Made by a program: the position numbers and the translations under genes
Notes under the pieces: generated by a model
Seen by the model: the letters and a program-made list of their open reading frames with translations, nothing else
What the model was told of the DNA's origin: nothing
The model's database searches: none
In this document: one piece after another, positions 45,241 to 57,357 of the stretch
How the letters are laid out: each line of letters starts with the position of its first letter
Numbering within the stretch: the stretch's first letter is position 1
NCBI RefSeq assembly: GCF_000005505.3
Contig: NC_016134.3
Span: forward strand, 18,210,624 to 18,274,623
DNA from: Brachypodium distachyon
Taxonomy: Eukaryota; Streptophyta; Magnoliopsida; Poales; Poaceae
Direction of reading: 5' to 3'
DNA length: 64,000 nucleotides

Positions 45241-46250
45241 ATTCCAGCAAGTTTTATTTTATTACCCAACAACCATTCTATATGCTTAATTCTAGCAAGT
45301 TTTGGTCATACTCTAGCAATTTCCTGCATATTCTAGCAAATTTTATTTCATTACCCAGCAACCTTTCGGTAATTTTAGTCATTTTTTGCAACTTTCTAAT
45401 ATGATTCCATCAAGTTTTATTCATTACCTAGCAACTTTTCTATATGCTTCCAGCAAGTTTTGGCCCTAGCAACTATTGCCGCAAACCTAGCAACTTTCTA
45501 AATGTTTTCTTTTTAATTCCTTCCGTGCCGAATGCTTGATTCGATAATGCGGCAAGTAAAGAAGAATAAGGACAATGTGCTAACATGGGAGTCAAAGTTG
45601 CTGGAATAAGAGCCCAAGTTTCCCGATATAGGAGACAAAGTTGCCGAAACATGAGTGAAATTTGCTAGAGTGGAGTAAAAACTGTTACCGGGTGAGAGTC
45701 AAACTTGCCGGTAAAGTAGCCAAAATTGTCAGTATAGAAGCCAAAATCTTTCTTGTAATGTAGCCAAAGTTGCTAGTATAGAGCCAAAGTTGTTAGCATA
45801 AGAGTCAAACTTGCTAGTATTGGGAGTCAAAGTTGCTAACGGTATTAGTATAGGAGATAAAATTGCCGTCACAAAAGAAACGTTGTCACTGAGGCACACC
45901 AAAGTTTGTTATGATGTAGTGAAAGTTGTCAGAGTGGAGCAAAAACTGTTCCCGAGTGAGAGCCAAAGTTGGCTTAATATGGAAGTTAAGATTGCGGAGT
46001 CAAAGTTGCTAGTATGGATCAAAATTGCCGGTACAGGAGCCGCAAAATTGCAAATATCTGAGTAAAAGTCGTCGGTATAGGAATAAAATTGCAATCTTGA
46101 GTTTAGAGCAACTTTGAATCATTTTGTCGGCAACTTTCTACTTTCTTAGCAACTTTCACTTCAATGTAGCGATACCGAAGAAGTTGCAAAAAAGTTAAGA
46201 AAAAGTAACATCGTTTAACATAAAAGTTGCTTGCCAGTTTATTTTTTATC
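45240..46250. repeat. Array of short TAGCAACTTT / AAAGTTGCTA motifs
   Basis: From about 45240 to 45500 the plus strand repeats (C)TAGCAAxTTT at intervals of about 20-45 bp. From about 45590 to 46070 it repeats the inverse, AAAGTTGCTAGTAT-like, every 20-30 bp. From 46100 to 46180 the first orientation returns. This changing polarity around a centre near 45540 suggests long, degenerate inverted arms of a transposable element. No gene and no clear ends were found. Confidence 0.7.
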
Positions 46251-46273
46251 AAAATATATCCAATTAGGATCTA

Positions 46274-46386
46274 CTCCCTCTGTTCCATAATTCTTGTCAA
46301 AATATTACATGTATCTAGACGCTTTTTAGGAATAGATACATTCATATTTGGGTAAATTTAAGACAAGAATTATGAAACGGAGGGAG
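46274..46386. mobile_element. Stowaway MITE, 113 bp
   Basis: CTCCCTCTGTTCCATAATTC at the left, inverted copy (GAATTATGAAACGGAGGGAG) at the right, TA on both sides. Confidence 0.95.
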
Positions 46387-46612
46387 TAGTTTTGAAAATC
46401 TCGTCGCGATAAGGTCAATGGTGAAAACGGATCATAATTTCAACACTTGGTTCTGAAGTTATGGCGTTTTGAAAAATAAATAAACGGAATTAAATGCGTG
46501 TGCAAGCAACCGACGAGCGGGGTAAGAATATTTTACAAGGACGTGTTGGCGGGCACGCGAGACTGATTGATTTCCTTATAAAGATCAACCCAATTAAGCT
46601 AGTTGAAAGTTA

Positions 46613-46725
46613 CTCCCTCTGATCCTAAATTCTTGACTCAAATTTGGGCAAATATGGATGTATCTATTGTTAAAAAGCGTCTAGATACATGTAATATTTC
46701 AACAACAATTTAGGATCGGAGGGAG
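46613..46725. mobile_element. Stowaway MITE, 113 bp
   Basis: CTCCCTCTGATCCTAAATTC at the left and its inverse at the right, TA on both sides. Same subfamily and length as the copy in RBR intron 2. Confidence 0.95.
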
Positions 46726-47475
46726 TACCTAATTGGGCGTTGGCTGGCTGGCCTTAACTAGCCAATGGCCACTCCCTAGCCACGTCCATTTAAATTTGAC
46801 ATTACGTTTTTTAGGCAAATTTTGTTGACATATTCTTGACAACACACCATAACCAAACATCACAGTTTTATATAAAACCAGGACACTTATTTATAGTCTC
46901 AATGTATTTTTGACGTTCTGAATTCGAAATTCGTAGCGAAAAATAACATCATTTGGTAATCCTCGCTAAGAATTGTAGGACACTGTAATGGTATATTAAA
47001 AAAATACCACTACCATCCTCTTCTTTCGAAAAAAAAATGCGCTGGAGTGGTATCTTTTGACCAAAACCGTAGTGCCATTTTTCAAAAAAAAATGGTGATT
47101 TGCGATGGCATTTTTTGAAAATTGTAAGTTTTAAATTCGTCTGAATTGCAGTGTGATGTCGAATTAACCCAAAATAAATTGTGTTAGTACCTCAACTTTT
47201 GCTCTTGTAAGCACCAACATTGTTTTTTCTGCATCCAGTGTGCGACTTTTTACATTTAAAACCTCATCATATACGTTTACATATGTACTAATTCGTGATA
47301 TTTTACACTTTAAATGTGTTTTTTTTTCATATCAGCTTTTGGCAGATGCCTTGTATAACTTATTAGCATCTAGTACAATACAGTTCTTTTTTTTAGGGGA
47401 AGCTTTAGGTCATTAAACCTATAGCAATTTTATTAAAATTGTAAGTAAATATTTACATATAATTACAATTGATGG
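46726..47475. other. AT-rich intergenic DNA
   Basis: No coding signal. The part next to the LINE remnant (47395-47475) reads like its 3' untranslated end. Confidence 0.5.
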
Positions 47476-48405
47476 CTATCTAAAGTTCTCAATCCATGAT
47501 TGCATAGCATGGTATTTCTTTCTTTTTGCTCTATGGAAGACCAACTTGAGCTCATCTTTGAAGATGCGTGTGCATCTGTAGAGTGATGGGTTGATTCCAT
47601 TGAATATGTAGCCATTGCGTGTCCTCCAGATACTCCAGTTGACTGCAGTGATGATTTCCATATGAAAAAGGGACTTGAAGTGCCTGCTTTATGCCCATGT
47701 TGTTGTCATGAACAGATTGTTGGGGCATGAATGTCGGACAAATATATCTCGAGCATGTCAACGCAAAGGGGCATGAGAAGAATAGGTGATCTCTGGTTTC
47801 CAGCCGATATTGGTTGTAGAGGATGCAATTGTAATCCTGTCAATGGAAGTTCTTCTTCTGGAGCATGGCCCATGTATTGAGTCTATCAATCAAAAGGAGC
47901 CACATGAAGACTTTATGTTTGAGTTGGCAACAAGATGACCAGTTCCACTTGAGTGACATGGGAATGTCAATGTGTGCAATGAAAGATTGATAGGTCTTCG
48001 CAGTAGAATAGCCTGGATTGTTCCATGGGTATAGCCATGTATCTTGTTCATTCGTTCTGTTCATGTTTGTCACAAGCTGTGTAAATTCCTGGAATTGTTG
48101 ATGGGCTTCTGTAGACAGCGGCAGATGGAAAAGATCAATGAGCTCTTGTTGATTAGCAATGTCCCAGTTAGTGGAGGACTGGTTGATGACAAATGAGTGG
48201 TGTCGGCAAGTGGAAGATCATTCCATCTATCTAGCCAAAAGAGTACAATTTTCCCTATCTGGGCCTTGCAATGTGCAATATCTTTGAATGCAGATAGTTG
48301 CTTCAATGTGTCTTTCCACCAGAATGATGCCTCTGGTGTGGTATGCATGGGAAGATCATGTGAGTAGTATACTAGTTTTGGTTTTGGAGATGTGGGCTTA
48401 ATCAT
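47476..48405 (-). pseudogene. LINE (non-LTR retrotransposon) ORF2 C-terminal remnant
   Basis: On the minus strand, three frame-shifted pieces in order match the end of a plant L1-type ORF2. First is SFWWKDTLKQLSAFKDIAHC with VLFWLDRW (48405-48070). Next is the zf-RVT reverse-transcriptase zinc-binding region, YSTAKTYQSFIAHI, KHKVFMWLLLIDRLNTW (48073-47840). Last is the C-terminus, AVNWSIWRTRNGYIFNG to SWIENFR (47661-47476). Breaks lie near 48070 and 47660-47830. The RT and endonuclease domains are missing, so it is 5'-truncated or its upstream part has decayed beyond recognition. Confidence 0.85.
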
Positions 48406-49702
48406 TTGTCTTACTAATTAAGTATTTCTGGGTAAGAGCATAGACTGTCCATCTTTTATCCCATCTACTTTTAGCACATGTAATGTTGCGTTGGGGAACT
48501 AGTGGAAGAAATCATGTTATGTTAATTGGTGCTGATGATTTACTGGATTGTTTTTTCCAATATATTGCTACTCCCATGATTTACTAGGGCAAGCACCAAT
48601 TCTTCTTGATGTAACTATCTTTCGTGCTATCAGGTTTTGAGTTATATTTGGATTGCTCAGTCGCATCTGTTATGAACTATTCAGACTATATGGTCAAGGT
48701 GGGATCATCTAAACTTAGCATCTTAACTGAAAATGGGATCTCTTATGCCTTTTCCTTCTTTGTAAAAGAGCTTAAAGCCTTTGCTTGCATTGCAGTCTAT
48801 GTACTCCCTCCGTTCCTTAATTCTTGTATCAAATTTGACCAAAAATGGATGTATCTATTCCTAAAATGTGTCTAGATACATGTAATATTTCAACAAGAAT
48901 TATGAAACGGAGGGAGTAGTTTTTTAGCAATCGCTAATTATATGGCCATATGCTACTAGGTGAGGTCTGATGATAAGTTGCCAACTGGTTCTTCCCAACC
49001 TGCAAGTGTTTGCTTCTGGACTGTTCTATGCTTCATAGTTAATTAGCTAACTAGATTTTCCACAAATCGTGTGATCTGTTATGTTGGGAAATTGATTTGT
49101 TCATCTGTTCAGGCACATATACCTACAACTGGCATAACATAAAATTTGGCGGTATATTTTCCTGTTCAAGGTCATCACTACAATTGGCCTGCAATTGGAA
49201 ATGTCACCATGTTCTCACTTACATCCAATGCATTTCTGTTTATGTTGTGTGATACTCTCACTTGTGTTTTACATGCTTCTCATTGGTGATCCTTTTCCAT
49301 TGACAGGTGATATGTTTTTTGGAAGATGGAAGACAAAGACGATGATGTCGCCTTAGCTTTAATTGTGTTAAATTTCTGTATTTTCGTTGCATGTATGATT
49401 TAGCATCTTGTTTGTCATTTTGATTGGTCAATAAATATGCGATCAACATAATATGTGTTAACAGTTTTTCTGAGCGTTTATATGACGCCTGGGATGTAGA
49501 GATATGTAATTCTTTCCATAATTCTTAAGACAAATCGAGTTGTTCATGAATATGGAATGAATGAATGTAACCATGCAGAAATAATTCCAAATTAATTGGA
49601 AAATAGTTACAAACAATATATAACTGCACTGGTATTTTTATAAAATTTTTTGAAAAAATGAATCTGAAATTTGCAATTAAATGTAATTGGTCAAAAAAAA
49701 AT
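48406..49702. other. Intergenic DNA with one Stowaway, no gene
   Basis: No recognisable coding signal apart from the MITE at 48804-48916. T-rich on the plus strand. Confidence 0.45.
48804..48916. mobile_element. Stowaway MITE, 113 bp
   Basis: CTCCCTCCGTTCCTTAATTC at the left, inverted copy at the right, TA on both sides. Confidence 0.95.
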
Positions 49703-50025
49703 GGGCTGGATCAAATTAGCCATGGCCCAAACGAAATAGAACTTGAAAAAAAAATAAGCGGGCTTCAACTATGAGCTTGGCCCAATTAGCTGAGTATAGT
49801 GTATCTAAAAAACATTTTAAATAGGCTGATTTGTTGGGCTTGGCCCATACAAAACTCTTGAGTGGGCTGGCTCAAATTGGCCATGGCCCAAGCGAAATGG
49901 ATCTTAAAGAAAATAAACGGGCTGGAACTATGGGCTTGGCCCAATTAACTGGATATAGTGTATCTAAAAAACACTTATAAATAGGCTGAATTGTTGGGCT
50001 TGGCCCACAGACAACTCTTGAGTAG
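49703..50025. repeat. 161-bp tandem duplication
   Basis: Unit 1 starts GGGCTGGATCAAATTAGCC at 49703 and unit 2 GGGCTGGCTCAAATTGGCC at 49864. Both contain GCTTGGCCCAATTA, TATAGTGTATCTAAAAAACA and GTTGGGCTTGGCCCA. A third copy begins (TAGGCTGATATTTGG) but stops after a few bases. Units differ at about one position in ten. Confidence 0.9.
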
Positions 50026-50212
50026 GCTGATATTTGGTCAAAGTGGACCTAAAAAATCATGTTGTTAGAACAAAAAATGTGTTACTAGCTGTGTTGCTAC
50101 ATCTAAAAAGTGTGTTACTACGTCTGTTGCTGTACGATGAAAAAATTGTTGCTAGCTATTTTACTATAGCTAGAGAAAAGTGTTACTGGTGTTTCTAGTA
50201 ACGTATATAATA

Positions 50213-50336
50213 CTCCCTCCGTCCAACAAAGGATGTCTTAACTTTGATCAAATTTGAATGCATTTATACACTAGGTCATGTTTAGATACATCCAAATTTT
50301 GACAAACTTGAGACATATTTTGTTGGACGGAGGGAG
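50213..50336. mobile_element. Stowaway MITE, 124 bp
   Basis: CTCCCTCCGTCCAACAAAGG at the left, inverse at the right, TA on both sides. Same subfamily and length as 28955-29078. It lies in DNA rich in TGTTACTA-like motifs (50040-50530). Confidence 0.95.
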
Positions 50337-50871
50337 TAAGTTTTACTGTAGTATAGTTGTAGCACATTTTTATTACATATAGTAACAAATATTACATGTT
50401 ACACTACCATAGCTTGTAACACGGCCTAAACTAACACATAACAAACTGTGTTACTGAAGACCTTAGTAACACTTTTCTTTTGCTATATTCTCACATCCGT
50501 GTGTTACAAAAACTATGTGCTGGTGTAGTGGAGTAAGCCTGAATTTGCATCTTCCAAATGATGCCACCATGAAGAAGTCTGGTCTAGTAGAGGCAGGGAC
50601 CGTGATGGGAAAATTCCATCGTCGCCAAAGTTCTTGCTAGAGTTTGATGCCAGGCCTTCGGTCAATGTTGAGGTTCATACCTTTGGCAGGGTTAGTCTCC
50701 TGTGCTGGTGGATGGTTGCTCTTGTCCGCCGGTACCTCCTTAGCCTGTTCCCACTGCTGTGAAGATGGGTTGAGTGATCGCAGTTCCATGGCGAAGAGAT
50801 CTAGTGTGGTCGCCATGGAAGCCTCCGCTGTCATCGGAGCTGGGTTGGGTCTCGGTGGTGGGTGGTGACGA

Positions 50872-52100
50872 GGTGCTACCTTGGCAATACCCAAACTCGA
50901 GGGTTTTAGACTATGGAGAGCACGGGGTGCACCAGCAATCTCGTCGACTAACAAAGACTAGGGGAGTCGCAAGGTTTACCCTGGTTCGGGGCCCTCGGAG
51001 GGTAATACCCCTACGTCCTGCTTTTGGTGTATTGTATTGATTCAGGTTACAGGGAAGCTCAGAGGCTATGGTGCACAGATGAAATCTGATGTGTGTGTAG
51101 AGGATGCCCATTCCCGATTCCCCCTCCTAGCCTTATATACTGGCGGCTAGGTCTCGGGCATGATAATCGGGAAGGTTACAATCAGATCAGTACATTCTGG
51201 TATGGCAAGATGATGTTCCTTTGCTTGAGCCGCACTTTGAGGGACATGACCTGCATATACTTGATGGGCCTTCGAGTGGACCCCCTGTTGAGTTGTATCG
51301 GGTATATGAAGGTTGAGGACTCGAAAGGTCATTCCCTCGTCAGTTAGCTCCCGAGTCCCTGTTACAGGAGTAGACTCGGGTAGGGACTCAAGAGTTTTTT
51401 TTTCCGATTACTCGACTGTGTATCAAGCTGTAAATAATCTTCCTGCTTCGGATGATCGTCGGTCGATCGATTCAGGTGCTCGTCAGGCTCGAACTTCGAG
51501 AATTCTTAACCTGTGACTCAGAAATCACATGGTACTTCTGCAATTTATACTGATGCTTTGAGGGATGATTGCATAATGCGCCTGGAGTCCCTAGGCTCGA
51601 GCCTGGTTAACTGGCGGTATTCGAGTCAGACCAGCCAGGGGTTTTACAGACTCGAATCCAGCACTGTGGGGCGATCAACCAACGTGTCCGTCGGGATCTT
51701 CTCTTCATGCAAGCGCATGGATGAGTTGGAATCGCCTGAAGGTGCTGATTTCCAGGCCCGATGAAAACCATCGGGTCTTACCCTCACGTTATGGACGTGG
51801 CTTCGGGTATGTTTTGCAGTATGTGTGACTCGGATAATATTGTCGAGTGCCCGTTTGTCGGGCATACTTCGAGTTCCTGTGTTGTCGGGTGGAAGACCCG
51901 AGCTTTCTAGACTTTGATATGACGTCTTTGATGACGCTCTGATTAAAGAAATGGTCTAGGCAGTCGATGGGACGTACCTTATGCTTTATGCAAGGACTGA
52001 ATTGAGTACTGTTGATGTGGTCAGTTTGATTTGACGATACAACGTGTGCGATAATTTAGGCGCAATGATAGCTGTTTTGGGTTCCTGAACCAGCGGAAGA
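50872..52100 (-). repeat. Probable 3' LTR of the Tat-type element (limits approximate)
   Basis: The block has no protein. It contains the phrase CCTGGTTCGGGGCCCTCGGAGG near 50978-51000 (type common in grass Tat LTRs), and on the minus strand a TATA-like AGTATATAAGG near 51130-51142. It also has many GACTCG/CGAGTC motifs from 51300 to 51900. TGCTACC at 50872 could be the left terminus. The right terminus could not be fixed because the second LTR is outside the window. Confidence 0.5.
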
Positions 52101-52366
52101 AGAAACGGCTCGCTTCCGGTGGGGCCACGCGTCATACGTGGATGTGAAACACGTGGCACCACCCTAAATCGCATGGTGATGATTCCGCTCTTTCGTGCTG
52201 AAATATCAATTTCCTTCTTCCTTCTCCATTTCACCCCCTTGCCTTCTGCATTCAGCCCTTGCTTCCTTCTACGCTCATCTCCCCTGCTGATAGCGAAGCA
52301 TCTACCTTCCTCGTCGCCACCCTTCCTCAATCTCGCATCCGCCAGCACCACCGCTCGCTCGCTGCC

Positions 52367-55192
52367 ATGGGCAAGAAGAAAGCTTCCGCCGCCGGTGCCT
52401 GCGCCACTGCTGACAGTAGGAAGGCACCTCATGGCGCCTCCTCCGCCGTAGACAAGAAACAGAAGAAAGCTGCCGACGCTGCTCCTGCCGTCGATAAGAG
52501 GACCGGGGAATGGGAGCGATCCAGGATCTTGGCGTGCCATTTCTCGGTGATGAGGAAGCATGGGCTGATCCTGGGGAGGCCTCCGGCAAAACCCACATCC
52601 CCGGCAACGAGGTAACCCCCCGCCCTAGGCCTGGAGAACGGGTCATGTTTTATGACTTCGCCATTCATGGTCTTTCTCTCCCGGTCCACTTCTTCTTCCA
52701 TGGATTGTTGCTGGCGTATGGGCTTTAGATGCATGATTTTACGCCCAATAGCTATATGCACATTGCGTGTTTCATCACGCTGTGTGAGTGCCATTTGGGC
52801 GTGAAACCCCACTTGGTCCTATGGAAGAAACTGTTCATCATCAAACGCCAAGGCAAAGGCGACTGGATTTACAAAACCGGAGGCGCCAACGTCCAGGTTC
52901 GTGGAGATGTGCAGTACTTCTCCCTCCACCAGATTGAGTCGGTGCATCAGTGGAGACGCCGGGGGTTTTATCTTCAGGATGAGCCAGTCGACGACAGGGT
53001 TTTCAGTCTGCCCGAGTTCTTAGCGTCCGCTCAGGGGAGGAAGTTGAAGTCTTGGGATCACGAGTTGTCAGCCGAAGAAGATGCAGAGGCTACTGCTCTG
53101 TTAAAGCAGGTAGTCGAGCTTCAACAGACTCTCGAGAAAGAGGTGAGTGGTTTGTAGCTTATTGCTCTCTTTATGAAGAGGCAGATTCAGCCGATCCAAG
53201 CTCGAGTCCACCCTATGTGGGAGTACTCGGGGCCGACAGATTCCACTCGAGTCTGCGCGCAAGAGCTGTCGGACGAGGATCTTCTGACCCGAGTTAGGGT
53301 GGTCACTCGAAAGGAGATCACCTTGGAAGATCTGGAGTCGCCTCTTCCACCCTACGGACCCGATCGATCGCGTGAGGTGGTGAATTTCATTTCCTTACTC
53401 GCCATTTATTACTCTGCATTCCCTAGGTTAGTCTCATCGAAAGATTTTGCTGCAGGGCCATCAGGAGCTCATGAGCCAGTCTCCGCTTGTCAAAAGAGTG
53501 CCAGTCGACGATGATGAATTGGCTGATTGTTCTAACTCCGACGCCCTTTACGAGGACTGCGTGGATGAAGATGAAGACGATCAGTCTCGGAAACGGGGTC
53601 GGTCGAGTGAAGTGGAACAGTCGACTGGAGATTCTAATCAGCATGAGACGCATGAAGAGACGATTCCTTCGAGTGCCACGGCCGCTTCCGACGAGCCGAA
53701 GCTCTAGTTGCCATCTCCGTCGGCTCCCCTAACCAAGAAGGCCAAAGTTGCTGCCAACCGAATGGGCGTCTTCACATCTTTGATGTTTCGTCGAGTAGCT
53801 CCTCCAGGTACGCTTTGTTGAAAAACCCATCTCTTTTGTTTGTTGAGGACTGTCTCTTCTAGGTTAACGGGTAATCTAAATCCATAGTGATGGTGATGCC
53901 GCGGCCAAGAATTCTCGTACTATTTCTCCGGCTCGGAGTCCTTCAAAACCGGGTGCGTCTCTGGCCCGATGCGAGGTCCAAGATTCTCCGCTAGTGAGGA
54001 ACTCACCAACACGACTTCCCGAGACTCCACTAGCTCCAACGATCGTGCAGCCGTCGACTTCTGCGTCTCAGCTGCGCATTGGGTCGCTGGCACTCGAAAA
54101 ATCACGTAAGTATTCTCCCGATGGGAGTGTTGAGTGAAAATTTCTGTTAAGGATATGCACGCTTGCTTGTGTCCATTGCAGCCTTTCGTTCAAACGCTGG
54201 TGGATCTTGGCGACCGCTATCTGATATTAGAGGAGGAGAACTGGCAACTACACCTGGAACTGGACCAAGCGAAAGAAGCCGCTCTTCACGCAAACGGTAT
54301 CGCTCTGTGTTCCTGAGCCAAGTTTATTCTTCTCTATACTGTTTCCATGAACTGTCGCCTATTAACCAATTCTGTACTTGTAGGTTTGACCGAGCAAGCC
54401 AACCGACTACGCGAGGTTGCGGTTGGCCATAGTCAGGAGTGGCGGTCGAAGTATGAGCAGCTAGTCGTCGATTCTGCCAAGGAGTTGACGGCTGGTCGTG
54501 CTGAGGCGGACGCAGCCATCAAGCAAGCGAAATCGGAGGCACTGGAGGCTCTCGCACTCGAGAAGAAAGAGATTGCCTCTCGAGACGACAAGTTGAAGTC
54601 GCAGCTTTTGGCTGTCGTCGACGCGCTCACCGGTGAGTTGAACTTTCCTAAGAATTTTTACTTCCCCTGTGGCTGCTTCGACTGACGTGATTTTTTTTGC
54701 GTAGACTCCCTTGGATCCTTGGCCACCCTTCGGGGCAAACATCAGGTGGCTGAGCTAAGCGGTGTTGTGGGCTCTGTCAGGGAACTTTGCAACCATGCGG
54801 GTGATATGCTCGCGAAGGTGACTGCTTCCCTGAGGTCTCTATTCGCGAGTATGTATCCAGATGCTGAGGCACCGGGTTCACTCGACGGCTTGCTGAGTTT
54901 CTTCGATGGAGAGGACCCACTCGAAGATTTTACGCGAGGTCAGACGCAGGCCATTGCTGAAGCTGCGTTCATTCTGTCGCTCGCGCATGGGCTCGACCAT
55001 TCGGTGCTGCAGAAGGTTGCTGATGGTGCCCCGACGACTCCGGACGGGCAGATTGTCGACTTGAAGCGCTACACCAAGCGGGGACGGAAGCTGGAGAAGA
55101 AGTTTACTGCCGGCATCAAGCAGTTGAACGCCGCGACTGCCCGGACCGCGCAGGAGGCTACGGATGAGGTTGGGGCTCGTCCTTCGTCGTGA
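52367..55192 (+). pseudogene. Antisense Transposase_28-type ORF of the Tat element (broken)
   Basis: Starts MGKKKASAAG at 52367. The conserved 'putative gypsy type transposon' domain follows with RPRPGERVMFYDFAIHGLSL, HFFFHGLLLAYGL, stop, MHDFTPNSYMHIACFITLCE (about 52610-52800) and GDVQYFSLHQIES. Later intron-separated segments encode RIQPIQARVHPMWEYSGPTD-like sequence (53180; the frame here reads RQIQ), acidic linkers (53530-53700), coiled coils (54140-54640) and a helical C-terminus ending TDEVGARPSS (55192). GTGAGT-like donors and TTGCAG-like acceptors suggest it was spliced. It has one frameshift near 52540 and an in-frame TAG near 52726. The role of this protein in Tat elements is unknown. 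Confidence 0.75.
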
Positions 55193-55389
55193 TACCTGTA
55201 TTTGCCTTTTCCTTGCTGTAATAGCTCGTAGTGTCGACTCCTTAATGACTTCTTTTGGAATGAAACCAGTGCCATTGTGCCTTATTATGCTAAGTTTGAT
55301 TCTCTTCGTGTGATATGTGCATCCCTTGATCATCTTTGAGAAAAATTTGCTTCTTTTTTTGTTTTATCTGGCACTGTAGAGCAATGATG

Positions 55390-56184
55390 ACGAAACTCAT
55401 GAAACGGCGCTTGCTGGGGTCGTCACCGTACGACCACAACCGGTACTTGCTATCACGGCGAATCCGGTGCCTTCTTCCATGTCCCTTCTTGACCCGACAA
55501 TCTTGAGAGATCAGCTGAAAGGTCTTGAGCAAAAACTTCGAGTGGTCACGGGGGAGGTGGCTGTGCAACAGACCAAAGCCAAAGCCGCCGCTGACCGCGA
55601 AGAGTTCCTGATGAAAGAACTATCGGCAATGTGTGAGAAGCTAGCGGGTAACAGAAATTTCCTCCTTCGTCAACTTTGCGACTGTGACTGTTACTGATTC
55701 TGATGCATCAGGTCTTCAACTCGACCCCCAATTAGAGTCCGAGAGGGTGAATTTTTGACTGAGCAAACTGGAGACTTCCAACAGTTCGCCGTTTTGGTAT
55801 GACAGGGACAGGGGTCGAGCTTTGGCGTTGATGCAAGATCGTGTTGACCAGGTTGGGGCTTTTGCCGACTCCTGTTGATCGACGCTGGAGCATGTATACC
55901 AAGCCTTGTTTCCTCTGCGTCGACCACCCACTGGACTCAACACTTTGATGCAAAAAATTTGTGGCGGCGCGGGGATACAAGATTTTGCACGGAGTCTGAT
56001 GATCAGGGGTGCTCAACATGCTTTAGCTTTCGCCCTTGTGAAACATCCTGACCTAGATCTTGAGCACATCCATGAGCTTCCTGTGATGCCTGGGGAGACG
56101 ATTGATATTCGTCCTCAGATGGATCGAACTTTGCAACCGGCTCGATGGATAATTTTTCTTCGTGAAGAGGCGAAACAGAGATAG
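55390..56184 (+). pseudogene. Second antisense module, coiled coil plus helical C-terminus
   Basis: Plus-strand segments read LRDQLKGLEQKLRVVTGEVA and REEFLMKELSAMCEKLAG (55490-55650), then after a presumed intron LDPQLESERVNF, stop. The module continues with ALMQDRVDQVGAFADSC, stop, and LEHVYQALFPLRRPPTGLNT to LREEAKQR (about 56184). The pattern resembles the coiled-coil and C-terminal part of the Transposase_28-type gene. It lacks the conserved N-terminal domain and has at least two in-frame stops. Confidence 0.55.
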
Positions 56185-56244
56185 CTTGAGGCGAGTAGGG
56201 TCGCAGATCAAATTGCTCCGTAAGCGCATAGGAGAAGAAAGACA

Positions 56245-56627
56245 TCGGGTGCGCGATCAGCGCTCCCGATGGGAGTAGCCCCCGAGTGCGTGTCCAACTG
56301 CCTATAGTTGGGGACGGACTCGAAAAGCAAATTGTATATGGCCACTGCAATGGATCTGTTGTATTGATAGTATATGATGAATCGATATCCATGTGTTGTA
56401 TGACTTGTCCATATTTGACGCTTGGGTTGTCGTTGGGTGCGCGGCCAGCGCTCCCGATGGGAGTAGCCCCTGAGTGCGTGGCTAACTGCGCGCAGTTAGG
56501 GACGGACTCGAATAGCCTTTGTGTACGAAATAGGAAAATATCGTCGGGTGCGCGGACAGCGCTCCCGATGGGAGTAGCCCCCGAGTCCGTGGCCGACTAT
56601 TTATTGTCGGGTTTGGACTCATTGATT
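56245..56627 (+). repeat. Three-copy AGCCCCCGAGT repeat with variable hairpins
   Basis: Units start TCGGGTGCGCG near 56245, 56435 and 56548. Each continues CAGCGCTCCCGATGGGAG, AGCCCCxGAGT, then a hairpin, then GGACTCG/GGACTC. Hairpins are CCAACT..AGTTGG (56294-56311), CTAACTG..CAGTTAG (56482-56499) and CCGAC..GTCGG (56593-56610). The flanks are nearly constant while the stem bases differ in paired fashion. Confidence 0.85.
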
Positions 56628-56639
56628 AACATATCTGTC

Positions 56640-57357
56640 TAGGTCAATTGCTTCGCCGCTTCTGCCGTGATGAGTCGCTCCAATGAGATCGTGTACCTTC
56701 GTGATCATGTGAGGGACGCTGAACATCAGCTCTTGGCGGTTCGCGGGGAGGTTGCTGTGTGGAAATCGAAAGCTCGTGCTGCTGCTACCCGAGAAGAATT
56801 TCTTCTGGGGGAGCTTGTGTCGATAAGTTCTAATCTGGGCGGTAAGCACTGTTTGTGGCGATTTTCCGTTATGTGCTGTTTCTTTTCGTGAGGCAAACTT
56901 CTTGTACTTTTAGAAATTATACCTGAGTCTCATGAGGAAGCCGAGCGCGTGCGTCATCGCCTGAACACTCTTCAATGTGCGGGGCCAACGGTTCCGTCCT
57001 TCTGGTTCGACTCCGACAGGGGGTATGTGTTGGCGCTTCTACAAGATCGGGCTGCCCGGGCCAAGTCTTGTTTGACTTCGTGTCACAAGATTATGACTGA
57101 CATTCACCGGGCACTGTTTCCGAACACGCCGGTTCTTGACAGTCTCCGAGGTTTAGTCCGTTTGTTCACCGATTCGTCTGTCATCAAGAGTTACATACAT
57201 GAGCAGCTTGTGACTGCATCTGGGGGGACTGGATCTGGGGGGACGGCATGTGGTGCCGTTTTTTGAAGATGGCAAGATTATCATGGAGTATTATTATGAG
57301 GCCGTTGAGTGGCATGCTCGGGAGCTGGTCAACCTTGTCGAGATGATATAGGCTTCG
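56640..57357 (+). pseudogene. Third antisense module, coiled coil plus helical C-terminus
   Basis: Segments VYLRDHVRDAEHQLLAVRGE and REEFLLGELVSISSNLGG (56680-56840) are followed after a presumed intron by PESHEEAERVRHRLNTLQ and LALLQDRAARAKSCLTSCHK (56920-57090). HRALFPNTPVLDSLRGLVRL comes next, at about 57100-57170. It parallels the second module (xVRGEVAVWK against VTGEVAVQQ; HRALFP against YQALFP), so the two look like diverged duplicates. The end is blurred by a frameshift near 57240-57265. Confidence 0.55.

Noticed and set aside
49176..50530. Third CACTA element from CACTACAATTGG to the TGGTGTAGTG near 50530
   Set aside because: The two ends share only CACTACA; no inverted repeat beyond that and no target duplication.
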